Assembly (NCBI RefSeq): GCF_004364165.1
Contig: NZ_SOAY01000014.1
Span: forward strand, 62,001-126,000
Length of the DNA stretch: 64,000 nucleotides
Direction: 5' to 3'
Source: Maribacter spongiicola
GTDB taxonomy: Bacteria > Bacteroidota > Bacteroidia > Flavobacteriales > Flavobacteriaceae
Position numbers and translations under genes: made by a program. How positions within the stretch are numbered: position 1 is the stretch's first letter; the number at the start of each line of letters is the position of its first letter. Below, in pieces: positions 1 through 8,679 of the stretch. The notes beneath the pieces were generated by a model. It worked only from the letters and a program-made list of their open reading frames with translations. It was not told the DNA's origin and did no database searches.

Positions 1-1157
1 AGCATATTACTCATGACTGCGGTAACAATTACCGACGATGCAAGCTTTATTTTTTCTGTGTCCGTAGCTAATTTTGCTAGGCTAATAGTAATAGCATCGG
101 TATCTGCCAAACCGGCAATGAGCGCTGAATAATATAATCCGCTTTCTCCAAAGAATTGATTGCTGTAAAAAACAGCAAAAAGAATAGCTACATAAATAAC
201 ACCGAACCCAATGGCATTAAGAAGGTTCATAGGGTTGCCAAGGTTAATATTGGTGTCCGGTTTATTGGTATCTTCTTTAATTAGGGTAAGAGATACAATA
301 AGGCATATAACAGAGAATACAGCAAAAGGTATGGCTACGTACGTGAACAGCTCACTATTAAATATAAAAGTCAATAATGCGAGTCGCGGAAACATAATCG
401 CCGAGGCAATGATAATACCGGCGGCATATTTTCTAGATAATTCTGGCGATTCAATGCTGCGCGATGCATAGCTCCAGGTTACCGCGGTACTTGAAATGAG
501 TCCGCCAAGAATTGCTGTTAATAGAATTCCTTTTTTAGAGCCTACAAATTTGACCAAGAAATAACCAATGAAGTTTAAGAAAGATACAATGACAATGATT
601 GATCCTATCTCAAACGGATTAATTAATTCATTTGGACCAAAATTTTTATTGGGTAAAAAGGGTAAAATCAGTAAAGCGATAATAGAAAATTTTATCAATG
701 CAAAAAGCTCGTCAGAAGTAATGTTTCTAATAACAGTATGAAAACGAGTCTTTAGCGAAAGTAAGGTCACAATAATTACTGCTGTAGCAACAGCATTTCT
801 ATACTGTTCTGCAGAAACCATTAAGCCCAATATTAGGGTAGCAATTAAAGCTATGTTAGTTGTAAAGCTTCGTTCATATTCAACAGTCTCTTTATACAAA
901 TGATTGAAGCCTAAAAAGAAAATGAAGGCACCTAAGCCAATAATTGTCAACCAGGTCGAGTAGGTTTCGGTAAGTCTACCCAAGGTAAAACCTAAAATAG
1001 CCACAATAGGGAAAGCGCGTATACCTGCAAACCCTTTATCTTCTTTTAAGTTGTTATATTCTCGCTCAAGTCCGAGAATAAGACCAATGCCCAAACTAAT
1101 AAGCACCCCTAAAATATAAGGGTCCAATACTTTTATTATTTTATCAACTTCGTCCAT
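1..1157 (-). CDS. MgtC/SapB-family membrane protein with DUF4010 domain, 3' end outside the window
   Basis: The frame is open from the ATG at 1157 to the window edge, about 385 codons, with no stop. The product is almost wholly hydrophobic. It begins with a short polar stretch and then an MgtC-type first helix containing GVLISLGIGLILGLERE, followed by KGFAGIRAFPIVAILGF. The rest, with repeated long hydrophobic segments and ISSTAVTWSYASRS, fits the DUF4010 half of large MgtC/DUF4010 proteins. The role of these proteins is not well defined; a link to magnesium or membrane stress is known only for MgtC itself. The start lies 11 bases after the upstream UbiB-like gene, so the two are probably co-transcribed. 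The C-terminus cannot be judged. Confidence 0.8.
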   Translation of the reverse strand, partial: MDEVDKIIKVLDPYILGVLISLGIGLILGLEREYNNLKEDKGFAGIRAFPIVAILGFTLGRLTETYSTWLTIIGLGAFIFFLGFNHLYKETVEYERSFTTNIALIATLILGLMVSAEQYRNAVATAVIIVTLLSLKTRFHTVIRNITSDELFALIKFSIIALLILPFLPNKNFGPNELINPFEIGSIIVIVSFLNFIGYFLVKFVGSKKGILLTAILGGLISSTAVTWSYASRSIESPELSRKYAAGIIIASAIMFPRLALLTFIFNSELFTYVAIPFAVFSVICLIVSLTLIKEDTNKPDTNINLGNPMNLLNAIGFGVIYVAILFAVFYSNQFFGESGLYYSALIAGLADTDAITISLAKLATDTEKIKLASSVIVTAVMSNM

Positions 1158-1168
1158 GTATTTACCGT

Positions 1169-2851
1169 TTAAAATTGATCATTTCTGAAGATAGAAATGA
1201 TAATATAAAAACCTAAAATAGCAGAAAGTACAAACCCAATAGCACCCAAAAGAGGTATGCCATTTATTAACGGTGGCATTTTTGCCATTACCAATAATGA
1301 CGATCCTATTGAAAGCGTAGCGATGATCACTGCGAAAACCAAACGGTTTACAGCCTTGCTCGTAGCAGTCTGAAACTCTTTAAGACCTTTGTGTTCGTGT
1401 ATAATTTCTAACTTGCCATCTTTTATTTTTTTTACGATGGTGTTTATATCATCGGGTAGGGTATCTGCTAAGGCATTGATATCTTTTAAACGGTTTAGGT
1501 TCTTTTTAAACAGGTATTTTAAACTAAATCTCTTTCGTAAAATCTTTGCTGTATACGGTTCTAAATTTTTGGTAATATTAAATTCGGAATCAAGTTTAAG
1601 ACCGACACCTTCAATAAGAACAATACCTCTTATGAGCATGTATAGGTAATGCGGAATTATAATTTTATTCTCATATAACACAATTTTAAACTGCGATAAG
1701 GTATCGCCAAGTTTTATGTTTTGAATAGCAGTATTGCTAATACCTTCCAATAATTGATAAAGGTCTTGTTCTAGTTTTTTATAATCGGGTATGTTCGTTC
1801 TAATGGCGATTTTCTCTAGTAAAGTGATTATTTTTTTAACGTCTTTACTTAAAAAATAGAGTAATAAATCATTTATAGATTCTTTTTCATTGGGTAGAAT
1901 AGTACCCATCATTCCGAAATCTAAAAAACATATTTTTCCGCTTTCCGGAAGTATAAAAATGTTACCAGGATGCGGGTCTGCATGAAAAAAACCAAAATCT
2001 AATATTTGTTCTATATAAAGGTCCACCCCAATTTTTGCAACCGCTTTGGGGTCTATGTTAGCTGCAATCAATGCTTCTACATTAGAAACCTTAATACCAT
2101 CTATAAACTCCATACAAATAATCTTATCTGTAGAAAGTTCTTTATAGACTTCTGGAACATGAATAAACTCATTACTCGCAAAATTTTTGGCAAAACGCTC
2201 GGTGTTGTCTATTTCTCTTGCAAACTGAAGTTCTTCTTTTATACTGCGTTCAAAAGATTCTATAATACGAATCGGCTGATAAGCTTGTGCCTGTGAGCTA
2301 TATTTCTCTAGACTATCTGCCACCTGTTTCATGACCATAAGGTCAGCTTCAATAATCTCGGTGATATTTGGTCTTTGAATTTTTAAAATTACCTCTTCGC
2401 CATTTATGAGCTGCGCTCGATGTACCTGTGCTAATGATGCAGCAGCTAATGGCTCTAATTCAATAGTAGCAAAATACTTGAATTTTTCAATACCTAATTC
2501 TTCTTCAACAGTAGTTAAAACATCGAAGTCTTTAAGTTTGGGTACATGATCTTGTAACTTTTCTAGTTCGTTTATTAGCTCAAGCGGAAGCATATCTTCA
2601 CGAGTACTAAAAATCTGCCCGAGTTTTATATAGGTAGGTCCTAATTCCTCTAAAACCATTCTAATGCGTTCATATTTAGAAAGGGAAAGATTTGTTTTCG
2701 TTTCCGGATGTTTTTCTAAATATTTTTTAGGAATTATTTTAAGAATGGGACTATGCGATAACACATCTTCAAAACCGTATTTAAACAGTACATTGAATAG
2801 GGTAGCGTACCGATTTATTTCTTTTTGAGTTGGAATTCTTAATATGGCCAT
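1169..2851 (-). CDS. ABC1/UbiB/AarF-family atypical kinase
   Basis: The 560-residue protein has the family signatures in order: the KxGQ motif (K76-Q79), the alanine-rich loop AAAS near 136-139 that replaces the usual glycine loop, the ATP-binding lysine in VILKIQRP (K157), the catalytic loop HADPHPGN (290-297) and the metal-binding DFG (311-313). Two hydrophobic helices close the C-terminus (about 490-555). UbiB-type proteins are membrane-bound ATPases that support quinone biosynthesis; in a flavobacterium this would be menaquinone, which is inference. Length is normal. It follows the small gene 2942-3160 by 90 bases and precedes the MgtC/DUF4010 gene by 11, so an operon is likely. Confidence 0.9.
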   Translation of the reverse strand: MAILRIPTQKEINRYATLFNVLFKYGFEDVLSHSPILKIIPKKYLEKHPETKTNLSLSKYERIRMVLEELGPTYIKLGQIFSTREDMLPLELINELEKLQDHVPKLKDFDVLTTVEEELGIEKFKYFATIELEPLAAASLAQVHRAQLINGEEVILKIQRPNITEIIEADLMVMKQVADSLEKYSSQAQAYQPIRIIESFERSIKEELQFAREIDNTERFAKNFASNEFIHVPEVYKELSTDKIICMEFIDGIKVSNVEALIAANIDPKAVAKIGVDLYIEQILDFGFFHADPHPGNIFILPESGKICFLDFGMMGTILPNEKESINDLLLYFLSKDVKKIITLLEKIAIRTNIPDYKKLEQDLYQLLEGISNTAIQNIKLGDTLSQFKIVLYENKIIIPHYLYMLIRGIVLIEGVGLKLDSEFNITKNLEPYTAKILRKRFSLKYLFKKNLNRLKDINALADTLPDDINTIVKKIKDGKLEIIHEHKGLKEFQTATSKAVNRLVFAVIIATLSIGSSLLVMAKMPPLINGIPLLGAIGFVLSAILGFYIIISIFRNDQF

Positions 2852-2941
2852 GATATTTGGTATATGATGCTTTTTTAATTCAAATTAAGCATTTAGAGGA
2901 ATAGGAAATTTTGGTAGAGATAACATTTGAAAATAAGATAA

Positions 2942-3160
2942 CTAGACATTCAAACTCTTATGCTCCTTTAAATAATGATATAACATTTGTTTTAAACTTT
3001 CTAAATATTCTTGCATAACAACCTTGTCCATATGTGGATGCTGACTTACAGGTAAGGTCATGGGGTTCTCGTCTAACGAACGATACAGTTCTGGATAGTC
3101 GGTTTCTATATTCGTAGTAAATTCTGTAATTTCATTTAAGACTTTATGTAATTCCTTCAT
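2942..3160 (-). CDS. Small conserved-looking cytosolic protein of 72 residues
   Basis: I cannot name a family. The product is acidic to neutral, lacks a signal peptide or membrane segment, and is probably helical: an N-terminal helix (MKELHKVLNEITEF), a proline-containing middle (NPMTLPVSQHPHMDK) and a C-terminal helix (VMQEYLESLKQMLYHYLKEH). The frame has normal codon use and the start is preceded by an A-rich stretch. It begins two bases after the end of a broken reading frame (3163-3291) and probably shares its promoter with the FNR-type site at 3343-3354. The UbiB-like gene follows. Co-regulation with stress genes hints at a role in low-oxygen or stationary conditions, which is inference. 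Confidence 0.6.
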   Translation of the reverse strand: MKELHKVLNEITEFTTNIETDYPELYRSLDENPMTLPVSQHPHMDKVVMQEYLESLKQMLYHYLKEHKSLNV

Positions 3161-3162
3161 AT

Positions 3163-3291
3163 TTAATAAAACTTTAATTCTTCATTATAAACAGTCATAT
3201 CTGATTTCTAATGTGCGGCTAATACAAAAAGCGATTTCCAGTCAGCTTCATGAATATAATTGTCTTTTAGTCTAATTCTAAAATTACTCAT
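3163..3291 (-). pseudogene. Reading frame of 42 codons interrupted by one amber stop
   Basis: From ATG 3291 the frame gives 27 residues beginning MSNFRIRLKDNYIHEADW, then TAG at 3210-3208. The same frame then continues for 14 codons (KSDMTVYNEELKFY) to TAA at 3165-3163. A TGG-to-TAG change would join the halves as AAHWKSDM. The ATG sits 21 bases after a well-placed -7 box (3319-3312), just where the first gene of this transcript should start. I recall longer flavobacterial proteins that begin in this way, so I read it as the truncated N-terminus of a decayed gene, but that is memory and not a search. It could also be a short leader peptide. Confidence 0.45.
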
Positions 3292-3311
3292 GTCCACACT
3301 TAATTAAAGTA

Positions 3312-3354
3312 TAAAGTTATCACCTCAAGGGTTGAAAACTTATGACCAAAATCA
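3312..3354 (-). promoter_or_regulatory. FNR-type site with -7 box, driving the broken frame and 2942-3160
   Basis: TGACCAAAATCA (3343-3354) is an inverted repeat TGAC-N4-ATCA. The box TAACTTTA (3319-3312 on the minus strand) matches TAnnTTTG except for the last base. The centres are 33 bp apart, the same spacing as in other promoters of this window. Binding by a CRP/FNR-family activator is inferred. Confidence 0.65.
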
Positions 3355-3512
3355 TGAATGGTTAAAGTTGGCATGAATGTTACGTTATTACTATTAGCAT
3401 AATTTTAATTAGTCTTAGGCTTTTTGTATAAGAGCGAAATTGTAACGCAAATCATCTAGTAGAATTTGACTAGTAAAAGTTTAATACTACTTTTAGAACA
3501 CAAAGAATAAAA
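3355..3512. other. Upstream region of the Lys-rich gene
   Basis: No gene seen. A possible -7 box TACTTTTA lies at 3488-3495 on the plus strand, about 18-24 bases before the candidate starts at 3513 and 3519. No inverted repeat of the FNR type is positioned to serve it. Confidence 0.35.
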
Positions 3513-3944
3513 ATGATTATGGCTTTAGAAAATAATAATGAGGTAGCGGATAAAAAGCCAATATTAGAAGTAAATACAACTGTTAAACAGGACTGCACAA
3601 CCATTGTAGACGCCATAGAAAATCTAGAGGCAGAATTTCAAAATGAGATAGTGCAAAAAAATATCAAAAACAAAAACAATAAGAAAAAGGCAGCTTCTGT
3701 AAAGAAGAAACAAATAAAGAGGAATGCTAACTCAAGTAATTTTAAATTAAGTAAAAAGATGAAAACAGCGATTAAACAAGTTACGAAATCAGCTAAAAAA
3801 GTAGATGATTTAAAGAACAAGTTGAAGAAAGCTAAAAAGAAAAACGCAAAGAAAAGTAAGATAAAAAAAATAAAAAGCAAGCTAAGCACCTCAGTTAAAA
3901 GACTGAAAAGTAAGCTGAAAAAACTTAGAAAAGCTTTAAAATAA
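3513..3944 (+). CDS. Lysine-rich histone-H1-like protein
   Basis: The 143-residue product has an acidic, Asp/Glu-containing N-terminal third (to about residue 50) and then a strongly basic part in which lysine is the dominant residue, with repeats of the KKAKKKNAKKSK kind and KLKSKLKKLRKALK at the end. This composition resembles histone-H1-like or AlgP-like nucleoid proteins, but simple composition is weak evidence for function. An RNA-binding or ribosome-associated role is equally possible. Two starts compete, ATG 3513 and ATG 3519; neither has a clear Shine-Dalgarno. It is a single-gene unit with a strong terminator directly after it. Codon use is A-rich because of the many AAA lysines. Confidence 0.7.
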   Translation: MIMALENNNEVADKKPILEVNTTVKQDCTTIVDAIENLEAEFQNEIVQKNIKNKNNKKKAASVKKKQIKRNANSSNFKLSKKMKTAIKQVTKSAKKVDDLKNKLKKAKKKNAKKSKIKKIKSKLSTSVKRLKSKLKKLRKALK

Positions 3945-3951
3945 ATTAGAT

Positions 3952-3979
3952 AAACCGAGATGAAAATCTCGGTTTTTTT
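3952..3979 (+). terminator. Rho-independent terminator
   Basis: AAACCGAGAT (3952-3961) pairs perfectly with ATCTCGGTTT (3966-3975) around a GAAA tetraloop and runs into seven T. It ends the Lys-rich gene. Confidence 0.9.
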
Positions 3980-4088
3980 ATGCTTTGAACTCGCCAAATT
4001 TAGTTGAATTTAAAGTGAATACTATTTGAGTGTTCATTTCATTTGCCTTCAATACTTAGTTGCGTTTTTATATAGATATTTTCAAGCA

Positions 4089-4131
4089 TGATTTTACTCA
4101 TATATTACCTAAAAGATTTCCTGTTATTTTG
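4089..4131 (+). promoter_or_regulatory. Weak FNR-type site with -7-like box before the HlyD-ABC operon
   Basis: TGATTTTACTCA (4089-4100) matches TGAY-N4-RTCA except for one base in the right half. TTATTTTG (4124-4131) matches TAnnTTTG except for one base. Centres are 33 bp apart and the gene starts 22 bases later. Each element alone is weak; only the spacing makes it worth listing. Confidence 0.4.
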
Positions 4132-4152
4132 AATTATAATAATCTATAATTC

Positions 4153-5235
4153 ATGCGATATCTGAACATTAGTCTACTGTTTCTATTATTTCTTTCTTGT
4201 GGAGAGAAACAAGAAAAGGTACTTCCGCAAAAATCTCAATTGATATCTTCAGTATATGCGTCTGCCACTATACAGCCAGATAGTATATACCAAGTTTATG
4301 CTGTTGTAGCCGGTATTTTAGACGATAATCTTGTAGAAGAAGGAGATTTGGTTAAGAAAGGAGACGCTATTTTACAGGTGTATAACCGCACTCCTAAATT
4401 AAATTCAGAAAATGCATACTTGACCTTACAGCAGTCCAAAGAGAATTTTCAAGGTAATGCTGCCATTTTAAAAAGTATTGAAGACGATATTTATGCTGCA
4501 CAACTAAAATTCAATAATGATTCGGTAAATTTTGCGAGGCAGAAACGACTTTGGGATCAGAATATAGGATCAAAAGCAGAGTTTGATACTCAAAAGTTAG
4601 CCTATGAGCTTTCAAGAAATCAACTACGTCAGCAAAAGTCTAGCTATGACAGAACAAAGAATGATTTAGAGACTGCTTTGCAGCAGGCTAAGAATAGTTA
4701 TTCATCCTCAAAAATCATAGCTGAAGATTATACCATTAATAGCAAAATCAACGGAAAGGTTTATGCCTTGTTTAAAGAACCTGGTGAGCTAATTAATACG
4801 TTAGAACCGTTAGGGGCAATTGGCAGCGCTACCGACTTTAAAATAGAAATGTTGATAGATGAGGTCGATATCATTAAAATTAAGTTGGGTCAGAAAACAT
4901 TAATAACTTTAGATGCTTACCCCATGGAAGTGTTTACGGCTACGGTGAGCAAAATATATCCACAAAAAGACGAAACATCACAAACATTCAAGGTTGAGGC
5001 ATTATTTAAGAGTCCGCCTAAGGTATTATATCCTGGTCTTGCCGGCGAGGGTAATATTGTAATTTCAGAGAAAGAAGATGCACTTACCATACCTAGAGAA
5101 TATTTAGTCGATGGTAATAAAGTAATAACAGAAGAAGGTACGGTAACGGTAGAAGTCGGAGCAGAAAATTTAGAAAGGGTCGAGATTATTTCGGGTATAA
5201 CCGAAAATGATATGATTTTAAAGCCAGTTAAATAA
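4153..5235 (+). CDS. HlyD/MacA-type periplasmic adaptor lipoprotein
   Basis: The signal peptide ends in a lipobox, FLLFLSCGE, with the lipidated cysteine at C16. A biotinyl-lipoyl-like half (about 50-80, with VVEEGDLVKKGDAILQV-like residues) is followed by a long coiled-coil hairpin (about 85-190), the second lipoyl half and a beta-barrel domain ending in GLAGEGNIVISEKED. This is the architecture of membrane-fusion proteins that link an inner-membrane ABC transporter to the outer membrane. Its stop codon overlaps the permease start by one base and the ATPase follows, so this is a MacAB/LolCDE-like tripartite exporter. No TolC partner is adjacent. The substrate is not evident. Confidence 0.88.
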   Translation: MRYLNISLLFLLFLSCGEKQEKVLPQKSQLISSVYASATIQPDSIYQVYAVVAGILDDNLVEEGDLVKKGDAILQVYNRTPKLNSENAYLTLQQSKENFQGNAAILKSIEDDIYAAQLKFNNDSVNFARQKRLWDQNIGSKAEFDTQKLAYELSRNQLRQQKSSYDRTKNDLETALQQAKNSYSSSKIIAEDYTINSKINGKVYALFKEPGELINTLEPLGAIGSATDFKIEMLIDEVDIIKIKLGQKTLITLDAYPMEVFTATVSKIYPQKDETSQTFKVEALFKSPPKVLYPGLAGEGNIVISEKEDALTIPREYLVDGNKVITEEGTVTVEVGAENLERVEIISGITENDMILKPVK

Positions 5236-6494
5236 TGAATTGGCCCGTTATACTAAATATCGCCAAAACACATCTTTTGACCAAGATGAAATCTACCGCA
5301 ACGGCAGCGTTGGGGGTTACTTTTGGTATAGGTGCTTACATTACCATGGTAAGTTTTATGACCGGTCTAAACGATATGTTAGATGACTTGGTGTTGAACC
5401 AAACACCACATATTCATTTGTATAATGAAATAGAGCCCACCATAGATCAGCCAGTTTCGCTGTATGAGCAGTTTAATAACTCTGTTCATATGATCAGTTC
5501 CATAAAACCGAAAAACGGACAGAAGAAAATCCATAATGCCCTTCCTATTTTAAATCATTTAAAACAAATGGATGAGGTAAAAGGAGCAACGGCACAAGTA
5601 CGTGCACAGATATTTTATTTATCAGGTTCTATAGAATTATCGGGTAATTTAATAGGTGTAGATATTATGGAAGAAACACGGCTTTCTAATATGCGCGACT
5701 ATATCATTGAAGGTGCTCCGGAAGCTTTGAATACTATGGATAACGGAATTCTGTTAGGTTCGGGTCTTGCCAGTAAAATGTCTTTGAAAATAGGTGATAG
5801 GGTACAGGTAAGTACTGCCCGAGGAGCTGTTTTTCCATTGAAAATTGTGGGTATATATCAAAGCGGCGTAGCAGATATCGATAACTCTCAAAGCTATTGT
5901 AACTTAAAAACGGTACAACGAATTTTAGGAGAGGCACAAAACTATATCACAGACATCAATATAAAACTAAACAATATTGAAAATGCCCCAATATTGGCCA
6001 AGGGTTTCGAAAAACAATTTGATGTTACGGCGACCGATATTAATGAAGCAAATGCCCAATTTGAAACCGGCACCAACATTCGTAATTTAATAACCTATGC
6101 GGTTTCAATTACTCTTTTAATAGTAGCAGGCTTCGGAATATATAATATTCTAAATATGCTTATTTATGAAAAAATGAAAGATATCGCGATTTTAAAAGCT
6201 ACAGGTTTTTCAGGTAAAGATGTACAGTACATATTTATGAGTCAGGCAATGATAATTGGTGTTGTGGGTGGCGTTTTAGGTTTAGTTTTAGGTTTTATTC
6301 TATCTGTTCTAATTGATGGAGTTCCTTTTAAAACGGAAGCCTTGCCAACGATGACAACGTATCCTGTTCATTTTAGCGCTATGTATTATGTAATAGGTAT
6401 TGTCTTTGCGTTAATATCAACTTTTATAGCAGGTTGGTTACCCTCTATCAAAGCAAAACATATTGATCCGGTAAAAATTATAAGGGGTACTTAA
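5235..6494 (+). CDS. FtsX/MacB-type ABC transporter permease
   Basis: The 419-residue protein has one N-terminal membrane segment (about 20-42), a large extracytoplasmic MacB-type domain (about 43-280), and three C-terminal membrane segments with the FtsX signature ILNMLIYEKMKDIAILKATG between the first two. This fold transmits ATP hydrolysis mechanically to periplasmic partners instead of forming a classical pore. The ATG overlaps the stop of the HlyD gene (TAATG), and the ATPase gene follows after 10 bases. LolCE and MacB are the nearest functional classes; the adaptor lipoprotein next door favours export of a small molecule or peptide over lipoprotein sorting, but this is inference. Confidence 0.88.
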   Translation: MNWPVILNIAKTHLLTKMKSTATAALGVTFGIGAYITMVSFMTGLNDMLDDLVLNQTPHIHLYNEIEPTIDQPVSLYEQFNNSVHMISSIKPKNGQKKIHNALPILNHLKQMDEVKGATAQVRAQIFYLSGSIELSGNLIGVDIMEETRLSNMRDYIIEGAPEALNTMDNGILLGSGLASKMSLKIGDRVQVSTARGAVFPLKIVGIYQSGVADIDNSQSYCNLKTVQRILGEAQNYITDINIKLNNIENAPILAKGFEKQFDVTATDINEANAQFETGTNIRNLITYAVSITLLIVAGFGIYNILNMLIYEKMKDIAILKATGFSGKDVQYIFMSQAMIIGVVGGVLGLVLGFILSVLIDGVPFKTEALPTMTTYPVHFSAMYYVIGIVFALISTFIAGWLPSIKAKHIDPVKIIRGT

Positions 6495-6504
6495 TAAATA
6501 GTAA

Positions 6505-7194
6505 ATGGATATTGTATTAGAAGCAAAAGGTATAAATAAGCACTTTCATAAGCCTAAAGATTTTCATGTTTTAAAAGATATTTCATTTAAAATATTTAAT
6601 GGAGAATTTGCTTCTATAATGGGTAAATCTGGTTCAGGAAAATCTACGTTGTTATATATTTTATCAACGATGGATACCGAGTATACTGGCGAATTATTAT
6701 TGAACAACAAGTTAGTAACTGGTTTAACTGCAACCGAATTATCACTTATCAGAAACGAAAACATAGGCTTTGTATTTCAGTTTCATTACTTATTATCTGA
6801 ATTTAGTGTAGTTGAAAATGTAATGTTGCCGGCAAAAAAGTTAGCTCGTAAAAGCCACCAAGAGATAGAACATGATGCTATGCAGAAATTAAAAATGTTG
6901 GGTATAGAATCTTTAGCGTTACAAAAAGCATCTCGAATTTCAGGAGGGGAAAAACAACGTGTAGCGATCGCTAGGGCGCTTATAAATAATCCGTCAATAC
7001 TTATGGGTGACGAACCCACCGGAAATTTAGATAGTTACAACTCTGATAATGTTTTTAATATCTTCAAACAATTGAAGGAAGAAGAAGGCTTGTCATTACT
7101 TATTGTTACGCATGATGAGGACTTTGCCAAACGAACAGATTACATCATTCAAATGGAAGATGGCCGTATTGTTGGTAAATCTAGTAACTTGTAA
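6505..7194 (+). CDS. ABC transporter ATP-binding protein, LolD/MacB class
   Basis: All ABC ATPase motifs are present in 229 residues: Walker A GKSGSGKST (40-48), Q-loop in FVFQFHYLL, signature SGGEKQRVAIARAL, Walker B ILMGDEPTGNLD and the switch histidine in LIVTHDEDFA. Length and the EPTGNLDS sequence are typical of the LolD/MacB/FtsE class that works with FtsX-like permeases. It is the last gene of the HlyD-permease-ATPase operon, 10 bases after the permease. No membrane part is fused to it, unlike MacB. Confidence 0.93.
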   Translation: MDIVLEAKGINKHFHKPKDFHVLKDISFKIFNGEFASIMGKSGSGKSTLLYILSTMDTEYTGELLLNNKLVTGLTATELSLIRNENIGFVFQFHYLLSEFSVVENVMLPAKKLARKSHQEIEHDAMQKLKMLGIESLALQKASRISGGEKQRVAIARALINNPSILMGDEPTGNLDSYNSDNVFNIFKQLKEEEGLSLLIVTHDEDFAKRTDYIIQMEDGRIVGKSSNL

Positions 7195-7263
7195 CAAATC
7201 ACATTTAAAATATTTTAATTAAATAGCACTAGAGTCTAAAGTGATTTCTAGAATACGAACCTT

Positions 7264-8673
7264 ATGTGGACTTCAATTTTTATTGGTATTTATGTATTAA
7301 TAGCATTGTCTATCGTGTTGTCTATTTTATTATACGGAGCAAAGCCTACAAAAAGTCTGGCTTGGCTTTTAACCATTTTTGCACTACCTGTGGGTGGTAT
7401 TTTCCTTTATTTATTATTAGGTCGAAATAGAAGAAGGTACAAGCTTATTCAGAATCAAAAAGACTTGTTTAAAAAGTTACCTAAGCCAAATACAGAACAG
7501 ATCAACGTTTTTGAGGGTAAGTATGGTAAATTAATGACGCTTAGTTATAAGAATTCTCATTTTCCGCCAACTTCAGGCAATGATTTAAAAATACTGAAAG
7601 ACGGCAGAACAACTTTTGAAACTATATTCGAGGCCTTAGAAGGAGCAAAGGTTAGAATACATATTCAGTATTATATTTATGAAGACGGAGATTTAGCCAA
7701 TAGACTACTAGCGTTATTTGAAGAAAAAATAGCGCACGGTGTTGCGGTACGAATGATTTATGATGGTATTGGTAGTTTCTCATTAAGCAAGAAATACTTA
7801 AAGAAACTAATAGAAATTGGTGTAGAAGTATATTCTTTTCTGCCATTTAAATTTGGTAGGTATTTTTATTCATTGAATTTTAGAAACCATCGAAAAATCA
7901 TCGTTGTAGATGGTAACGTCGCTTTTACCGGCGGTATCAATGTTTCAGACAAATATTTAAAAGGTCAAGTTGGGTTGGGTAAATGGCATGATATGCATTT
8001 AAGACTAATAGGTGCTGCTGCTACACAGCTAGATCAAGTTTTCTTGACAGATTGGTATTTGGTAAGTACGCAATTACTAGAAGCTATAAAACTACCACTG
8101 CCTGCTGAACCAGATCCTAACCCAAATGAGTTGGTGCAAATTGTAGCTGGCGGTCCAGATGATGATTTTCCTGTACTAGAGCAAACGTACTTTTCAATGA
8201 TAAATATGGCCAAGAACTATATTTATATCACCAACCCATATATTATACCAGGGCAGGCATTGGTAAGAGCGTTACAGACTGCAGCGTTGAGTGGAGTAGA
8301 TGTTAGGTTGCTTGTTTCAGAAAAGGCAGATAACCAAGTGGTAAGTTGGTCGGTACATTCTTATTTTGAGTTGTTTTTAAAAGCAGGTATAAAAATATAT
8401 CTTTTCCCAGACGGATTTCTACATAGTAAAATAATGGTGAGCGACGATGCCATATCTTCTATAGGTACAGCAAATTTAGATGATCGTAGTTTTGAGCAGA
8501 ACTATGAGGTAAATGCCATAATGTATCACAAACAGATGGCCAAACAATTGAAAGAAGACTTTCTAAACGATTGCCTTATTAGTAATGAATTGACCTATGG
8601 TGAATTTATAAAAAGACCTTGGAGCAAAAAGCTGAAAGAAGGTGTCGGCAAAGTACTGAGTCCGTTGTTTTAG
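7264..8673 (+). CDS. cls: Cardiolipin synthase, phospholipase D family
   Basis: Two N-terminal membrane helices (about 3-23 and 32-52) form the PLD-nuclease N domain. Two HKD motifs follow: HRKIIVVDGNVAFTGG with H209 and K211, and HSKIMVSD with H387 and K389 plus GTANLDDRS. The enzyme joins two phosphatidylglycerol molecules to cardiolipin and glycerol at the inner membrane. Length (469 residues) and layout match bacterial ClsA-type enzymes. It is a separate unit after the ABC operon and runs convergently into the lipoprotein gene 8680-9318. Cardiolipin content often rises in stationary phase, which suits the neighbourhood, but no specific regulator site was found upstream. Confidence 0.93.
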   Translation: MWTSIFIGIYVLIALSIVLSILLYGAKPTKSLAWLLTIFALPVGGIFLYLLLGRNRRRYKLIQNQKDLFKKLPKPNTEQINVFEGKYGKLMTLSYKNSHFPPTSGNDLKILKDGRTTFETIFEALEGAKVRIHIQYYIYEDGDLANRLLALFEEKIAHGVAVRMIYDGIGSFSLSKKYLKKLIEIGVEVYSFLPFKFGRYFYSLNFRNHRKIIVVDGNVAFTGGINVSDKYLKGQVGLGKWHDMHLRLIGAAATQLDQVFLTDWYLVSTQLLEAIKLPLPAEPDPNPNELVQIVAGGPDDDFPVLEQTYFSMINMAKNYIYITNPYIIPGQALVRALQTAALSGVDVRLLVSEKADNQVVSWSVHSYFELFLKAGIKIYLFPDGFLHSKIMVSDDAISSIGTANLDDRSFEQNYEVNAIMYHKQMAKQLKEDFLNDCLISNELTYGEFIKRPWSKKLKEGVGKVLSPLF

Positions 8674-8679
8674 AATTAC

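Noticed and set aside
2881..2941. Hairpin TTAATT-AATTAA as terminator after 2942-3160
   Set aside because: Only six A-T pairs and no T-run; it cannot be supported as a terminator.
3638..3997. Hydrophobic frame of 119 codons on the minus strand
   Set aside because: It is the complement of the Lys-rich gene: AAA codons read backwards give Phe/Leu. It also crosses the terminator.
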